Origin: Methylomonas sp. MK1
GTDB taxonomy: Bacteria > Pseudomonadota > Gammaproteobacteria > Methylococcales > Methylomonadaceae
DNA length: 64,000 nucleotides
Direction: 5' to 3'
Assembly (NCBI RefSeq): GCF_000365425.1
Contig: NZ_AQOV01000002.1
Location: 248,001 to 312,000 of the forward strand
Part shown: piece by piece, positions 18,344 to 27,350 of the stretch
Layout: each line of letters begins with the position of its first letter
Numbering within the stretch: the stretch's first letter is position 1
Position numbers and translations under genes: made by a program
The notes under the pieces: generated by a model
Seen by the model: the letters and a program-made list of their open reading frames with translations, nothing else
Databases searched by the model: none
Told to the model about the DNA's origin: nothing

Positions 18344-19093
18344 TCAATCCGGGATGCCGACGTGGACAGTGCAATTTACCGCGCAGGAATTAACCACGGT
18401 TTTCAATGCGCCTAAATTGTGGATTTTTATCCCGCGTTGCTTGACGGAAATAATGCCTTGTTGGCTTAAATAAGCGAGCTGTCGGCTGACCGTCTCAATC
18501 GTCAGGCCCAGAAAATTGGCGATATGCAAACGGCTCATCGTCAAATTGAATGCCGTGCCGGAAAAACCCAATGCCGCATACCGTTGTGAGAGCATCAATA
18601 AAAAAGTGGCCATCCGTTCCTTGGCGGAGCGATGTCCAAGCAAGATAATCTTGTCGTGGTCGGACGCAATCTCCTTACCCAAAATTCTCATCAGCTGGCT
18701 GTGTAAGCTAGGGATCTTGCCGCATAATTCATTGAGATTGCTTAACGGCAATTCGCAAACCGAGGCGGTTTCCAGCGCTACAGTGGAACAAGTAAAACGC
18801 CCATATTGCAGCGAATCCAGCCCCATCAATTCTCCGGGCAAATAAAACCCCATGGTTTGTTCTTCGCCTTCCGCGTTAGCGATAAAGCTCCGGAAAGAGC
18901 CGGATTTGATGGCATACAAGCTGCGGCAAGTATCGCCTTGACGGTACAGTAAATCGTCGATTTGCAATGGCCGTCGTTCGCGGACTATCGTCGCCAGTTC
19001 TGCCACTTCGGACTGTTGTAAACCACATGGCAAGCACAATTCGGACAGCTTGCAGGTTTGGCAAGTGACCTTGGTGGAGTTGGTTTCAGTCAC
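18344..19093 (-). CDS. fnr: FNR-type oxygen-responsive regulator
   Basis: A 249-aa Crp/Fnr protein. The N-terminal Cys cluster C11, C14, C20 (plus an extra C23) together with C113 in SVCELP corresponds to the four ligands of the oxygen-labile [4Fe-4S] cluster of E. coli FNR. A cyclic-nucleotide-binding-like beta barrel, a long dimer helix and a winged helix-turn-helix follow; the recognition helix LTIETVSR has the E--SR triplet that reads TTGAT half-sites. It should control low-oxygen gene expression, including the adjacent lipoprotein promoter. Confidence 0.94.
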   Translation of the reverse strand: MTETNSTKVTCQTCKLSELCLPCGLQQSEVAELATIVRERRPLQIDDLLYRQGDTCRSLYAIKSGSFRSFIANAEGEEQTMGFYLPGELMGLDSLQYGRFTCSTVALETASVCELPLSNLNELCGKIPSLHSQLMRILGKEIASDHDKIILLGHRSAKERMATFLLMLSQRYAALGFSGTAFNLTMSRLHIANFLGLTIETVSRQLAYLSQQGIISVKQRGIKIHNLGALKTVVNSCAVNCTVHVGIPD

Positions 19094-19324
19094 GTTTGCC
19101 CTTGGTTAATGTCGCTGTAGATTGCATAGTAACAGAGCTGGTTAAATTACATGCCTTGCCTTGTGCTCTTACCAGATTTTCCCCGTCTTTCTTGAGCCGG
19201 CCAGGTTTGTTCAACTGACTGCATCCTATTTCCGATACGCCATCCTTTCGTGACTATGGTATTTTAGCGACCCTATATCGCGCCGCCATTCGCCGGCTTA
19301 CAACACAGGAATATTCGCAAAACC

Positions 19325-21562
19325 ATGGGTGTACAGGAAAACTTCGAACAACTCCCGCTAAAAGAATTCACCGAAAAAGCCTACCTGGATTATTCCATGT
19401 ACGTGATTTTGGACCGGGCTTTGCCGCATATCGGCGATGGCCTGAAGCCGGTACAACGCCGTATCGTTTATGCGATGTCGGAACTGGGTTTGACCGCGCT
19501 GGCCAAGTACAAAAAATCGGCACGTACCGTCGGTGATGTGCTGGGTAAATACCATCCGCATGGTGATTCGGCTTGCTATGAAGCCATGGTGTTGATGGCG
19601 CAGGACTTTTCTTATCGCTATCCGTTAATCGATGGTCAGGGCAACTGGGGGTCGCCGGACGATCCGAAATCCTTTGCGGCGATGCGTTACACCGAATCGC
19701 GGCTAACTGCCTACGCACAAACCCTGCTCAGCGAATTGGGTCAAGGCACGGTGGACTGGACCGACAATTTCGACGGCACCTTGAAAGAGCCTAGTTTAAT
19801 GCCCGCCCGCTTGCCGAATGTGTTGCTGAACGGCACCATGGGCATTGCTGTGGGTATGGCCACCGATATTCCGCCGCACAATCTGCGGGAAGTCGCGAAC
19901 GCCTGTCTTCAATTACTGGACGATCCTGAAACGCCACTGGAAAACCTGCTGACGCATATCAAGGGGCCGGATTATCCAACAGACGCCGAGATCGTCACGT
20001 CTACCGCCGATATTCAAAAAATGTATGCGACCGGCAATGGCTCGGTGAAGATGCGTGCCAAATATGAGCTGGAAGATGGCAACATCGTCATCACCGCTTT
20101 GCCGCATCAAGTCTCCGGCGCCAAGTTGCTGGAACAAATTGCCGCGCAAATGCTGGCAAAAAAGCTGCCAATGATCGAGGATTTACGTGACGAATCCGAT
20201 CACGAAAATCCAACTCGCCTTTTAGTTATTCCCAAGACCAAGCGTATCGATGTCGATGCGGTGATGTCCCATTTGTTCGCTACCACCGACCTGGAGAAAA
20301 ATTACCGGGTCAATATGAATATGATCGGTTTGAACGGCAAACCACAGGTCAAAAATCTACGGATGATTTTGACCGAATGGATAAGTTTCAGAACCGAAAC
20401 CGTACGCCGCCGTTTGCAATATCGCTTGGATAAAGTGCTGGCACGTTTGCATATTCTGGAAGGTTTGCTCATCGCTTATCTGAATATCGACGAAGTGATT
20501 GCCATCATCAGAGCCGAAGATCATCCCAAGCCGGTTTTGATGGAGCGGTTTGGCTTGAGCGATTTGCAAGCCGAAGCCATCCTTGAGCTGAAACTGCGCC
20601 ACTTGGCCAAGCTGGAAGAAATGAAGATTCGCGGCGAACAAGACGAATTGGAGCAAGAGCGCCAAGCGCTGGAAAAAACCTTGGGTTCCGAGCGTTTGCT
20701 GAATCGTCTGATCCGCAAGGAAATCGAGCGCGACGCGGAAAAATACGGCGACGCTCGTCGTTCGCCCATCGTCGCGCGCGATGCTGCGCAGGCGTTGGAT
20801 ACCACAGAGCTAATAGCCAATGAGCCGGTCACCATTATTCTGTCGCAAAAAGGTTGGATACGCGCCGCCAAGGGTTATGACATCGAAGTGGAAAGTCTCA
20901 GCTATCGTGCCGGCGATGCCTATTTGTCGTCAGCGAGAGGCCGAACTACCCAGGCTGCTTATGTGTTGGATTCCACCGGGCGAGTCTATACGATTACCAC
21001 CCACGATCTGCCGTCCGCGCGCAGTCAGGGTGAGCCGCTGACCGGTCGGCTTAATCCTCCGCCAGGCAGTTTGTTTACCGACGTGTTTACCGGGCAGCCT
21101 GACGATTGGTTGTTGATTGCTAGCAATGCCGGTTACGGTTTTCGAGTGCAGCTAAAAGAACTGCAAAGTAAAAATAAGGCCGGTAAGGCATTGTTGAGCT
21201 TGCCCACTGGGGCCAAAGTTTTAACCCCGGCGCGAATTCCATGTGGTCACGACTTGTTGGCGGTTGCGACCTTGCAGGGTCGGTTGCTGATATTTCCGGC
21301 GATGGATCTGCCGGAGCTTGCGAAAGGCAAAGGAAACAAACTGATTCAGATTCCCGGTGGGGACTTGGTTTCTGGAAAGGATGCGGTGGTTGCGGTATCA
21401 GCGTTGTCGGCGAATAGTGAATTGAAAATTGTCTCCGGTAAGCGACACGTCACGCTCAAGGCTATGGATATTGCTCAATATACCGGTCATCGTGCTAATC
21501 GTGGCACAGCATTGCCGCGTGGCTTCCAAAAAGTGGACGGTTTGGACTGCGTCGTCGATTAA
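19325..21562 (+). CDS. parC: DNA topoisomerase IV subunit A
   Basis: A 745-aa type IIA topoisomerase breakage-reunion subunit that decatenates chromosomes with ParE. The length and C-terminus (a short beta-pinwheel) indicate ParC rather than GyrA. Active-site Tyr122 is in AMRYTESRL. The quinolone-resistance region [11 protein letters not shown] has Ser82 and Glu86, the residues found in sensitive strains. The start is the ATG at 19325. parE is not in the window. Confidence 0.96.
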   Translation: MGVQENFEQLPLKEFTEKAYLDYSMYVILDRALPHIGDGLKPVQRRIVYAMSELGLTALAKYKKSARTVGDVLGKYHPHGDSACYEAMVLMAQDFSYRYPLIDGQGNWGSPDDPKSFAAMRYTESRLTAYAQTLLSELGQGTVDWTDNFDGTLKEPSLMPARLPNVLLNGTMGIAVGMATDIPPHNLREVANACLQLLDDPETPLENLLTHIKGPDYPTDAEIVTSTADIQKMYATGNGSVKMRAKYELEDGNIVITALPHQVSGAKLLEQIAAQMLAKKLPMIEDLRDESDHENPTRLLVIPKTKRIDVDAVMSHLFATTDLEKNYRVNMNMIGLNGKPQVKNLRMILTEWISFRTETVRRRLQYRLDKVLARLHILEGLLIAYLNIDEVIAIIRAEDHPKPVLMERFGLSDLQAEAILELKLRHLAKLEEMKIRGEQDELEQERQALEKTLGSERLLNRLIRKEIERDAEKYGDARRSPIVARDAAQALDTTELIANEPVTIILSQKGWIRAAKGYDIEVESLSYRAGDAYLSSARGRTTQAAYVLDSTGRVYTITTHDLPSARSQGEPLTGRLNPPPGSLFTDVFTGQPDDWLLIASNAGYGFRVQLKELQSKNKAGKALLSLPTGAKVLTPARIPCGHDLLAVATLQGRLLIFPAMDLPELAKGKGNKLIQIPGGDLVSGKDAVVAVSALSANSELKIVSGKRHVTLKAMDIAQYTGHRANRGTALPRGFQKVDGLDCVVD

Positions 21563-21643
21563 AACTTCAAATACATTATGTCGATGTTTGTGCTGATCAG
21601 TAATAGGCTAAAAAGAGTTTGTTAGTGAAAAGTAAAAAATCTG

Positions 21644-21672
21644 TTGACGTAATTAATCTATGTCTTTATGAT
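21644..21672 (+). promoter_or_regulatory. Sigma-70 promoter of the tRNA cluster
   Basis: TTGACG, a 17-bp spacer and TATGAT form a near-consensus promoter about 50 bases upstream of the first tRNA. It is the obvious promoter for the three-tRNA transcript. Confidence 0.75.
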
Positions 21673-21723
21673 AGCGATCTTTCTGGAGTGCTTCTGCTCT
21701 TCGGGATAATAAGAAGGTCAATT

Positions 21724-21800
21724 CGGGGTATAGCGCAGTCTGGTAGCGCGTCTGCTTTGGGAGCAGAATGTCGGGAGTTCGAATCTCTCTACCCCGACCA
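21724..21800 (+). tRNA. tRNA-Pro (anticodon TGG)
   Basis: Full cloverleaf: acceptor CGGGGTA pairs with TACCCCG, D-arm AGCGCAGTCTGGTAGCGC, anticodon stem TCTGC/GCAGA with loop TTTGGGA, T-arm with GTTCGAATC, discriminator A and encoded CCA. First of three tRNAs. Confidence 0.97.
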
Positions 21801-21806
21801 AGATTT

Positions 21807-21883
21807 GCGCTTGTAGCTCAGCTGGATAGAGCATCGGCCTTCTAAGCCGAGGGTCGCAGGTTCGAGTCCTGCCAAGCGTGCCA
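21807..21883 (+). tRNA. tRNA-Arg (anticodon TCT)
   Basis: Acceptor GCGCTTG pairs with CAAGCGT; anticodon stem TCGGC/GCCGA surrounds CTTCTAA, giving TCT (reads AGA/AGG). T-loop GGTTCGAGTCC and encoded CCA are present. Only 6 bases separate it from tRNA-Pro. Confidence 0.96.
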
Positions 21884-21903
21884 TCGCAAAAATTCATCAT
21901 TAT

Positions 21904-21980
21904 GGTGAGCGTAGCTCAGTTGGTAGAGTCCCGGATTGTGATTCCGGTTGTCGTGGGTTCGAGCCCCATCGTTCACCCCA
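21904..21980 (+). tRNA. tRNA-His (anticodon GTG)
   Basis: Anticodon stem CCGGA/TCCGG with loop TTGTGAT gives GTG. The extra G at -1 (21904) faces C73, the identity feature of tRNA-His; the acceptor then pairs GTGAGCG with CGTTCAC. Encoded CCA closes the gene. Confidence 0.96.
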
Positions 21981-22143
21981 ATAAGATCAGATGTTTAGCG
22001 GTTTGATGATTGCCACGAAAGTGTCAAATTTCCTGGAAAATCGCTAGGCAATCAAACATTTCGTCTTTGCAGGCGATAGTCTCAAAAATAATTCAAAATT
22101 TATCGTTTTTGTCTATACAAAAGACAGCATCTAGATTAGAAAA

Positions 22144-22707
22144 CTACCGGGGTAATTTTTGCGATTTGTACTGCATTTTTTCCCTGCTTAGTAAAGCCGC
22201 TTTGCGTTCCAAGCCCCAGCGATAGCCCGATAATTTTCCGTCAATGCTTAATACCCGGTGGCATGGTATTGCTATGGCCAAAGGATTGGCAGCGCAAGCG
22301 CTCGCCACCGCACGCGCCGAATTCGGCGAACCTATGCGCCGGGCAATTTCGCTGTAACTAGCGGTGGCGCCGACAGGGATTGCCCGTAATGCCTGCCAAA
22401 CGCGCTGTTGGAACGGTGTTCCTCCAGTATCTAAAATTAACTCCAGTCCCAACTCTGGTATGTCGATAAATTTTCGTAATTTGGCGAAAATGCGTTCTAA
22501 TTCGGGGGAGACGTCTATAAATTCCGCTTCGGGATATTTGTCCTGGAAGGCTGTCGTCAGTTTATCCGGAGCATCGCCCAAGGCAATTGCGCAAACGCCG
22601 CTTGGTTTTACAGCCACAAGCAGCCAGCCCAACGGACATATCCCGGTTGCAAATCGAATTTGGCTACCGGGTTCACCGTGATGATTCGGAGAAATAGTCA
22701 TGTTCAT
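22144..22707 (-). CDS. Methylated-DNA-protein-cysteine methyltransferase
   Basis: A 187-aa suicide DNA repair protein that transfers the alkyl group from O6-methylguanine to its own cysteine. The conserved helix-turn-helix (SEIARRIGSPNSARAVASAC) and active-site IPCHRV are present. The N-terminal half (ICPLGWLLVAV, with a GVCAIALGD-type segment) resembles the C-terminal half of Ada more than short Ogt, but the Ada regulatory domain is absent. The start is taken at the ATG at 22707, preceded by GGGACTAG; an upstream start at 22752 would add 15 residues. Confidence 0.92.
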   Translation of the reverse strand: MNMTISPNHHGEPGSQIRFATGICPLGWLLVAVKPSGVCAIALGDAPDKLTTAFQDKYPEAEFIDVSPELERIFAKLRKFIDIPELGLELILDTGGTPFQQRVWQALRAIPVGATASYSEIARRIGSPNSARAVASACAANPLAIAIPCHRVLSIDGKLSGYRWGLERKAALLSREKMQYKSQKLPR

Positions 22708-22784
22708 ATCTAGTCCCAATTTATGCTGGCCTACGGCAACAGTGTTTGGCAAAATTTGCTGTCCGCATGTTACTTAACAAAAGA

Positions 22785-23507
22785 ATGAAAAAATTACTAA
22801 ACCAAAGCTTTTTAACCAATTTTATCTCCCTGTTAATAATCGTTGTCGGCTATGTCAGCCCGTTTTATCCGGAAACTTTGAAAGCGATCGGTTTTTTTGC
22901 GTTTTCCGGGGCAATTACCAACTGGTTGGCCATTCATATGCTGTTCGAAAAAGTGCCGTTCTTATATGGATCGGGGATTATCCCGGCGCGCTTCGAAGAG
23001 TTTAAAGCATCGATCAAGGCCTTGATGATGCAGCAGTTTTTTACCGTCGAAAATATCGAGCAGTTTATCGAAAGAGAGGAGCAGCAGGGCGGCAAGGTGT
23101 TGAACCTGCAACCTTTGCTAAACGCGGTCGATTACGACAAGGTCTATGAAGGCTTGGTGTCTTCGATCATGGCGTCATCGTTCGGCGGCATGTTATTGAT
23201 GATGGGTGGCGAAGAAGCCTTATTGCCGTTAAAGCAACCCTTTACCGAAAAAATGCAGCACACCCTATCGGAAATGGTGGAGTCCGAACGGTTTAAACAC
23301 GCTTTGCAGCAAGGATTGAATGCGCACAAGATCGGCGAGGATTTAACCGGCAAAATCGAAATGGTGATCGATAGGCGGTTGAGCGAGCTAACGCCGCAAT
23401 TGGTCAAGGAAATGGTGCAATCCATCATCAAGCAGCATTTGGGGTGGCTGGTGGTGTGGGGTGGCGTATTCGGCGGGGTGTTGGGCGCAATCTTCGGCTT
23501 TGCTTGA
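22785..23507 (+). CDS. DUF445-family membrane protein
   Basis: About 240 residues: an N-terminal membrane helix pair (about 8-50, with the FFAFSGAITNWLAIHMLFEKVP signature region of DUF445), a long soluble helical domain, and a C-terminal membrane helix rich in Gly (LVVWGGVFGGVLGAIFGFA). Function of this family is unknown. In-frame ATGs at 22746, 22767 and 22785 compete; none has a strong ribosome site, and I take 22785 because MKKLLNQSF is a normal membrane-protein start. The next gene follows 11 bases later, so they form an operon. Confidence 0.85.
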   Translation: MKKLLNQSFLTNFISLLIIVVGYVSPFYPETLKAIGFFAFSGAITNWLAIHMLFEKVPFLYGSGIIPARFEEFKASIKALMMQQFFTVENIEQFIEREEQQGGKVLNLQPLLNAVDYDKVYEGLVSSIMASSFGGMLLMMGGEEALLPLKQPFTEKMQHTLSEMVESERFKHALQQGLNAHKIGEDLTGKIEMVIDRRLSELTPQLVKEMVQSIIKQHLGWLVVWGGVFGGVLGAIFGFA

Positions 23508-23518
23508 GCGGAGTGACG

Positions 23519-24292
23519 ATGACGACCATCGAGCTGGCTTACGATAGTTTCGGCGAACCCGGCGACACGCCGTTACTGATTGTGCATGGTTTTTTGGCTG
23601 CCTCGCGCAACTGGCGTTCGGTGGCCAAACGCTTGGCCGAGCGGCAGCATGTTTATGTATTGGATATGCGCAATCACGGCAGTTCGCCGCATGCCGAGGT
23701 GCTGGATTACCCCAGCATGGCCGCCGATCTGTTGGCTTTTATGGATAGCCACAGTATTGTCAGCGCGCACCTGCTGGGGCATAGCATGGGCGGTAAGGCG
23801 GTGATGTGGTTTGCCTTGCATTATCCGGAGCGGGTTGCTGGTTTGATCGTTGCAGACATTGCTCCGGTCAGGTATCAGCATAGCTTCGACGATCTGGTAG
23901 ACGCTCTTAGCCGTTTGCCGGTGGATAGCATTGGCAACCGTAAGCAAGCGGAAGAGGCGCTAGCCGAGGCCGTTCCGGATTTGGCCTACCGGCAGTTTTT
24001 ATTGCAAAACCTGTTGCTGAAAGACGGTAACTATTACTGGCGGATCAATCTGGATATTATTCAAAAAAATGCCCATCACATTGTTGGATTTCCGGATGTC
24101 GGCGGCACTCGGTTTGTCCGGCCGGTTTTATTCATCGGCGGCGGAAATTCAAAATACCTGGATGAAGAAGCGATTTACGCGGTGTTTCCGCAAGCACAAA
24201 TCGCTAAAATTCCGGACACCGGTCACTGGTTATATGTCGAAGAGCCGGACGCGTTTTGTAGCTTGGTGGAGGATTGGATACTTGCTGCGTAG
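23519..24292 (+). CDS. Alpha/beta-hydrolase (YbfF-like esterase)
   Basis: A 257-aa alpha/beta-hydrolase. The oxyanion HG motif is LLIVHGFLAA, the nucleophile elbow GHSMGG carries the catalytic Ser (near 97), and the catalytic His is in DTGHWLYVEEP near the C-terminus. Overall layout matches YbfF-type esterases acting on acyl thioesters and short esters. GGAGTGACG precedes the ATG at 23519; a frame opening at 23444 overlaps the upstream gene and is rejected. Confidence 0.88.
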   Translation: MTTIELAYDSFGEPGDTPLLIVHGFLAASRNWRSVAKRLAERQHVYVLDMRNHGSSPHAEVLDYPSMAADLLAFMDSHSIVSAHLLGHSMGGKAVMWFALHYPERVAGLIVADIAPVRYQHSFDDLVDALSRLPVDSIGNRKQAEEALAEAVPDLAYRQFLLQNLLLKDGNYYWRINLDIIQKNAHHIVGFPDVGGTRFVRPVLFIGGGNSKYLDEEAIYAVFPQAQIAKIPDTGHWLYVEEPDAFCSLVEDWILAA

Positions 24293-24404
24293 CGCTTAAG
24301 TCCTTGATATAGGGTGGTTTAGAACCTTGGTACACTAGTCAGAAATCGGAATGACGATAAGCTTACCACCGCAATTTAGCTAGTTCAGTGCGGAGCTGTA
24401 ACAC

Positions 24405-24779
24405 ATGACAGACAACTCATTTCAACACAATCATGGTATCAGGCGAGGCAAACTTGCGGTGCCACTTGAGGATTTGTTGCTCACTCAGTCGGACCACGGG
24501 CTCAGCGATTATTTGTCACTATCCCTCAGCGAGTGCGGCGAACACACCAAAGTCAGTATCACTACGACCGATGTCGAGCCCTTAACCTATTCGGCGTTTA
24601 TTCATATTTCCGCGCCGCTGGACTTCGCTTCGGTGGTGTTTGTGGCGCAGCCGGTTAAGCTGGGTGAGTTGAGCGATCATCGAACATTGCCTGATAAAAG
24701 AAAAGCTTGTGTTAGAATCGCGCGGCTTGCACCGTTTTGGCGAGTGTTGCGGCAAAAGGGATCGCAACGCCGACGCTAA
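24405..24779 (+). CDS. Small protein resembling a T1SS-143 repeat C-terminal module
   Basis: A 124-aa frame. Residues about 15-75 (KLAVPLEDLLLTQ, then LSDYLSLSLSECGEHTKVSI) look like the C-terminal module of large RTX/T1SS-143 adhesins, which typically has a D-LL...L-DYL-f--...T-i-i pattern. Here there is no large repeat protein attached, and the last 35 residues are basic and unlike the module. It may be a remnant, a stand-alone small protein, or partly fortuitous. It lies alone between the hydrolase gene and PPi-PFK. Confidence 0.45.
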   Translation: MTDNSFQHNHGIRRGKLAVPLEDLLLTQSDHGLSDYLSLSLSECGEHTKVSITTTDVEPLTYSAFIHISAPLDFASVVFVAQPVKLGELSDHRTLPDKRKACVRIARLAPFWRVLRQKGSQRRR

Positions 24780-24849
24780 GACGCTGCGATAGCTGATGGT
24801 TGGCACGCCGAGCCATCACTTTTTTCTTAACTTTTTATTCGAAACGCTC

Positions 24850-26079
24850 ATGAACAAACCCAAAAAAGTCGCAATCCTCACGGCCGGCGGTTTGGCGCCT
24901 TGCCTGAACTCCGCTATCGGCAGCCTGATTGAACGCTACACAGAAATTGATCCCAGCATCGAAATTATTTGCTATCGCGGCGGCTACAAAGGCCTGCTGC
25001 TTGGCGACTCTTACCCTGTGACTGCCGAGGTGCGCGCCAAAGCCGGCTTGCTGCAACGTTTCGGCGGCTCAGTGATCGGCAACAGCCGCGTCAAACTGAC
25101 CAATATCAAAGACTGCGTGAAACGCGGTTTGGTGAAAGATGGCGAAGATCCGCAAAAAGTCGCGGCGGACCAATTAATCAAAGACGGCGTCGATATTCTG
25201 CATACTATCGGCGGCGACGACACCAATACTGCCGCTGCCGATTTGGCGGCCTTCCTGGCCAAAAACGACTACGGCCTGACCGTTATCGGTTTGCCGAAAA
25301 CCGTCGACAATGACGTATTCCCGATCAAGCAATCTCTAGGTGCCTGGACTGCCGCCGAGCAAGGCGCACTTTACTTCATGAACGTGGTGGCCGAGAACAA
25401 TTCAAACCCACGCATGCTGATCGTCCACGAAGTGATGGGCCGCAACTGCGGCTGGTTAACTGCCGCGACTGCGCAGGAATACCGCAAGTTGCTGGATCGC
25501 GCCGAGTGGTTGCCTGAGTTGGGCTTGAGCCGCGAGTCGTATGAAGTGCACGCGGTTTTCGTACCGGAAATGGCGATTGATTTAGAAGCCGAAGCCAAGC
25601 GTTTGCGCGAAGTCATGGACAAAGTCGACTGTGTGAATATCTTCGTTTCAGAAGGTGCCGGCGTAGAAGCTATAGTTGCCGAATTGCAAGCCAAAGGCCA
25701 GGAAGTGCCGCGCGATGCATTCGGCCACATCAAACTGGATGCAGTTAATCCTGGCAAATGGTTCGGTGAACAATTCGCGCAAATGATCGGTGCGGAAAAA
25801 ACCCTGGTACAAAAATCAGGTTACTTTGCCCGCGCTGCCGCAGCCAACGTTGATGACATGCGTCTGATCAAATCATGCGCCGACTTGGCAGTGGAATGTG
25901 CCTTCCGCCGTGAATCCGGCGTCATGGGTCATGACGAAGATAACGGCAACGTATTGCGCGCTATCGAGTTTCCACGTATCAAAGGCGGCAAGCCGTTCAA
26001 TATCGATACCGACTGGTTCACCGAAACGCTGGCGGCCATCGGCCAGAAAAAAGGCGGCAAAGTCGAAGTTAGTCATTAA
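24850..26079 (+). CDS. pfp: Pyrophosphate-dependent 6-phosphofructokinase
   Basis: A 409-aa phosphofructokinase that uses PPi rather than ATP, reversibly converting fructose-6-phosphate to fructose-1,6-bisphosphate. The donor-specific residues are visible: GGDDTN at 121-126 (ATP enzymes have GGDGS/T) and the Lys of PKTVDND at 149-155. In methanotrophs PPi-PFK replaces the ATP enzyme and also acts on sedoheptulose-7-phosphate and ribulose-5-phosphate in formaldehyde fixation (established for the group). The start at 24850 gives the normal MNKPKKVAILTAGG opening; an earlier GTG-type extension is rejected. Confidence 0.95.
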   Translation: MNKPKKVAILTAGGLAPCLNSAIGSLIERYTEIDPSIEIICYRGGYKGLLLGDSYPVTAEVRAKAGLLQRFGGSVIGNSRVKLTNIKDCVKRGLVKDGEDPQKVAADQLIKDGVDILHTIGGDDTNTAAADLAAFLAKNDYGLTVIGLPKTVDNDVFPIKQSLGAWTAAEQGALYFMNVVAENNSNPRMLIVHEVMGRNCGWLTAATAQEYRKLLDRAEWLPELGLSRESYEVHAVFVPEMAIDLEAEAKRLREVMDKVDCVNIFVSEGAGVEAIVAELQAKGQEVPRDAFGHIKLDAVNPGKWFGEQFAQMIGAEKTLVQKSGYFARAAAANVDDMRLIKSCADLAVECAFRRESGVMGHDEDNGNVLRAIEFPRIKGGKPFNIDTDWFTETLAAIGQKKGGKVEVSH

Positions 26080-26101
26080 TACGTTTTTGGCTTGATCACA
26101 G

Positions 26102-26127
26102 GGGCGGATTTATCCGCCCTTTTTTAT
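26102..26127 (+). terminator. Intrinsic terminator of PPi-PFK
   Basis: GGGCGGA-TTTA-TCCGCCC followed by TTTTTTATTT. A second hairpin (GGGCGAA-TAAA-TTCGCCC, 26136-26153) follows, between convergent genes. Confidence 0.92.
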
Positions 26128-26165
26128 TTATAGAGGGCGAATAAATTCGCCCCTACCGGCAAATT

Positions 26166-26633
26166 TCATAAGCCCAATTCTGTTAAATCGGCATGATCGT
26201 CCGGTCGCCGGCCCAACGGCCAATGGAATAAGCGGTCATCGGCCTTAATCGGTAAATCGTTGATGCTGGCAAAGCGGCGCTGCATCAATCCGTATTCGTT
26301 GAATTCCCAATTCTCGTTGCCGTAGCTGCGAAAACAGTTGCCGGCGTCGTCATGCCACTCGTAAGCAAAACGCACCGCGATCCGGTTGTCGGTATAAGCC
26401 CACAACTCTTTGATCAGCCGGTAATCCAATTCCTTGGCCCACTTGCGTTGTAAAAATTCGCGGATTTGTGCGCGACCCACCGGAAACTCGGCGCGATTGC
26501 GCCAACGACTATCTTCGGTATATACCTGGACGACGCGATCTGGATCGCGGCTATTCCAGGCATCTTCGGCCATCCGGACTTTTTGCGCGGCGGTTTCGGC
26601 GGTAAATGGCGGTAAAGGCGGTTTGCTGTCCAT
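26166..26633 (-). CDS. DUF1348 / NTF2-like protein
   Basis: A 155-aa protein of the nuclear-transport-factor-2-like DUF1348 family: [20 protein letters not shown] opening, [12 protein letters not shown], a [13 protein letters not shown] helix and [11 protein letters not shown]. The cone-shaped fold usually binds a small hydrophobic ligand; the substrate is unknown. Divergent from a TetR-family regulator whose operators fill the shared intergenic region, so it is the likely target of that regulator. AGGAG precedes the ATG. Confidence 0.88.
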   Translation of the reverse strand: MDSKPPLPPFTAETAAQKVRMAEDAWNSRDPDRVVQVYTEDSRWRNRAEFPVGRAQIREFLQRKWAKELDYRLIKELWAYTDNRIAVRFAYEWHDDAGNCFRSYGNENWEFNEYGLMQRRFASINDLPIKADDRLFHWPLGRRPDDHADLTELGL

Positions 26634-26662
26634 TGTTGTGCTCCTGGGTGGGTTGATAAAAC

Positions 26663-26722
26663 ATGTAGACAGATTCGTCTACATCTGGCGATGGTAGCAA
26701 TTGTAGACAGACTTGTCTACAA
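26663..26722. promoter_or_regulatory. Paired TetR operators
   Basis: Two palindromes of the same type: ATGTAGAC-agattc-GTCTACAT at 26663-26684 and TTGTAGAC-agactt-GTCTACAA at 26701-26722. Centre-to-centre distance is 38 bp. They lie between the divergent DUF1348 and TetR genes; the second ends 7 bases before the regulator's ATG, so binding would block both transcripts. Confidence 0.85.
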
Positions 26723-26729
26723 TCGAAAA

Positions 26730-27350
26730 ATGATTTCTGATTCCACAACTAGTATTTCGGACCGCCCGCCTCGGGAGCGGATCTTGCTGACCGCGCATGA
26801 TCTGTTTTATCGCGATGGTATTCGCGCCACCGGCATCGACAAAGTGATCGCCGAGTCTGGCGTGACGAAAGTGACGTTCTATCGGTATTTCCCCAGCAAA
26901 AACGATTTGATCCGGGCGTTTTTGGATTACCGGCACGACCTGTGGATGGCCTGGTTTAACGATGCCTTACAGCGTCACGGCGGGCGAGCGGGTGCGGGAT
27001 TGATGCCGCTGGTGGCGACTATGGCAGAATGGTTTCGCAAACCGATTTATCGTGGCTGCGCGTTTATCAATACTGTTGCCGAATTAGGTGGTGTATTACC
27101 CGATGTGCTGGACATCTGCCAACAGCACAAACAGGATATGGTGCGGGTGATTGCCGAGCTATTGCCGGATGGCCCAAACCGGCAGCAGTTGGCAAATGCG
27201 GCTGCGGTTGCGATCGACGGCGCCATAGTCAAAGCGCAGTTGGAATCACAAGATGCGCTGGATAAGCAGTCCCTAACAAGCTTGGAGACGCTATTGGCAG
27301 CGCTCGACGCGTTTGCCGGATCAATGTCGCCTGAAACGCCGAACGATTAG
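26730..27350 (+). CDS. TetR/AcrR-family regulator
   Basis: A 206-aa repressor. The N-terminal helix-turn-helix is clear (ERILLTAHDLFYRDGIRATG, then GVTKVTFYRYFPSKNDLI); the C-terminal ligand domain contains YRGCAFINTVAE, seen in a subclass often divergent from small NTF2-like or oxidoreductase genes. The start at 26730 follows AATCGAAAA with no ribosome site, so translation may be leaderless. The 3' end overlaps the convergent P-type ATPase gene by 30 bases. Confidence 0.9.
   Translation: MISDSTTSISDRPPRERILLTAHDLFYRDGIRATGIDKVIAESGVTKVTFYRYFPSKNDLIRAFLDYRHDLWMAWFNDALQRHGGRAGAGLMPLVATMAEWFRKPIYRGCAFINTVAELGGVLPDVLDICQQHKQDMVRVIAELLPDGPNRQQLANAAAVAIDGAIVKAQLESQDALDKQSLTSLETLLAALDAFAGSMSPETPND

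Noticed and set aside
21619..21900. Reading frames on both strands overlapping the tRNA cluster
   Set aside because: They run through tRNA-Pro and tRNA-Arg, whose cloverleaves are complete; translated tRNA sequence is a known false ORF source.
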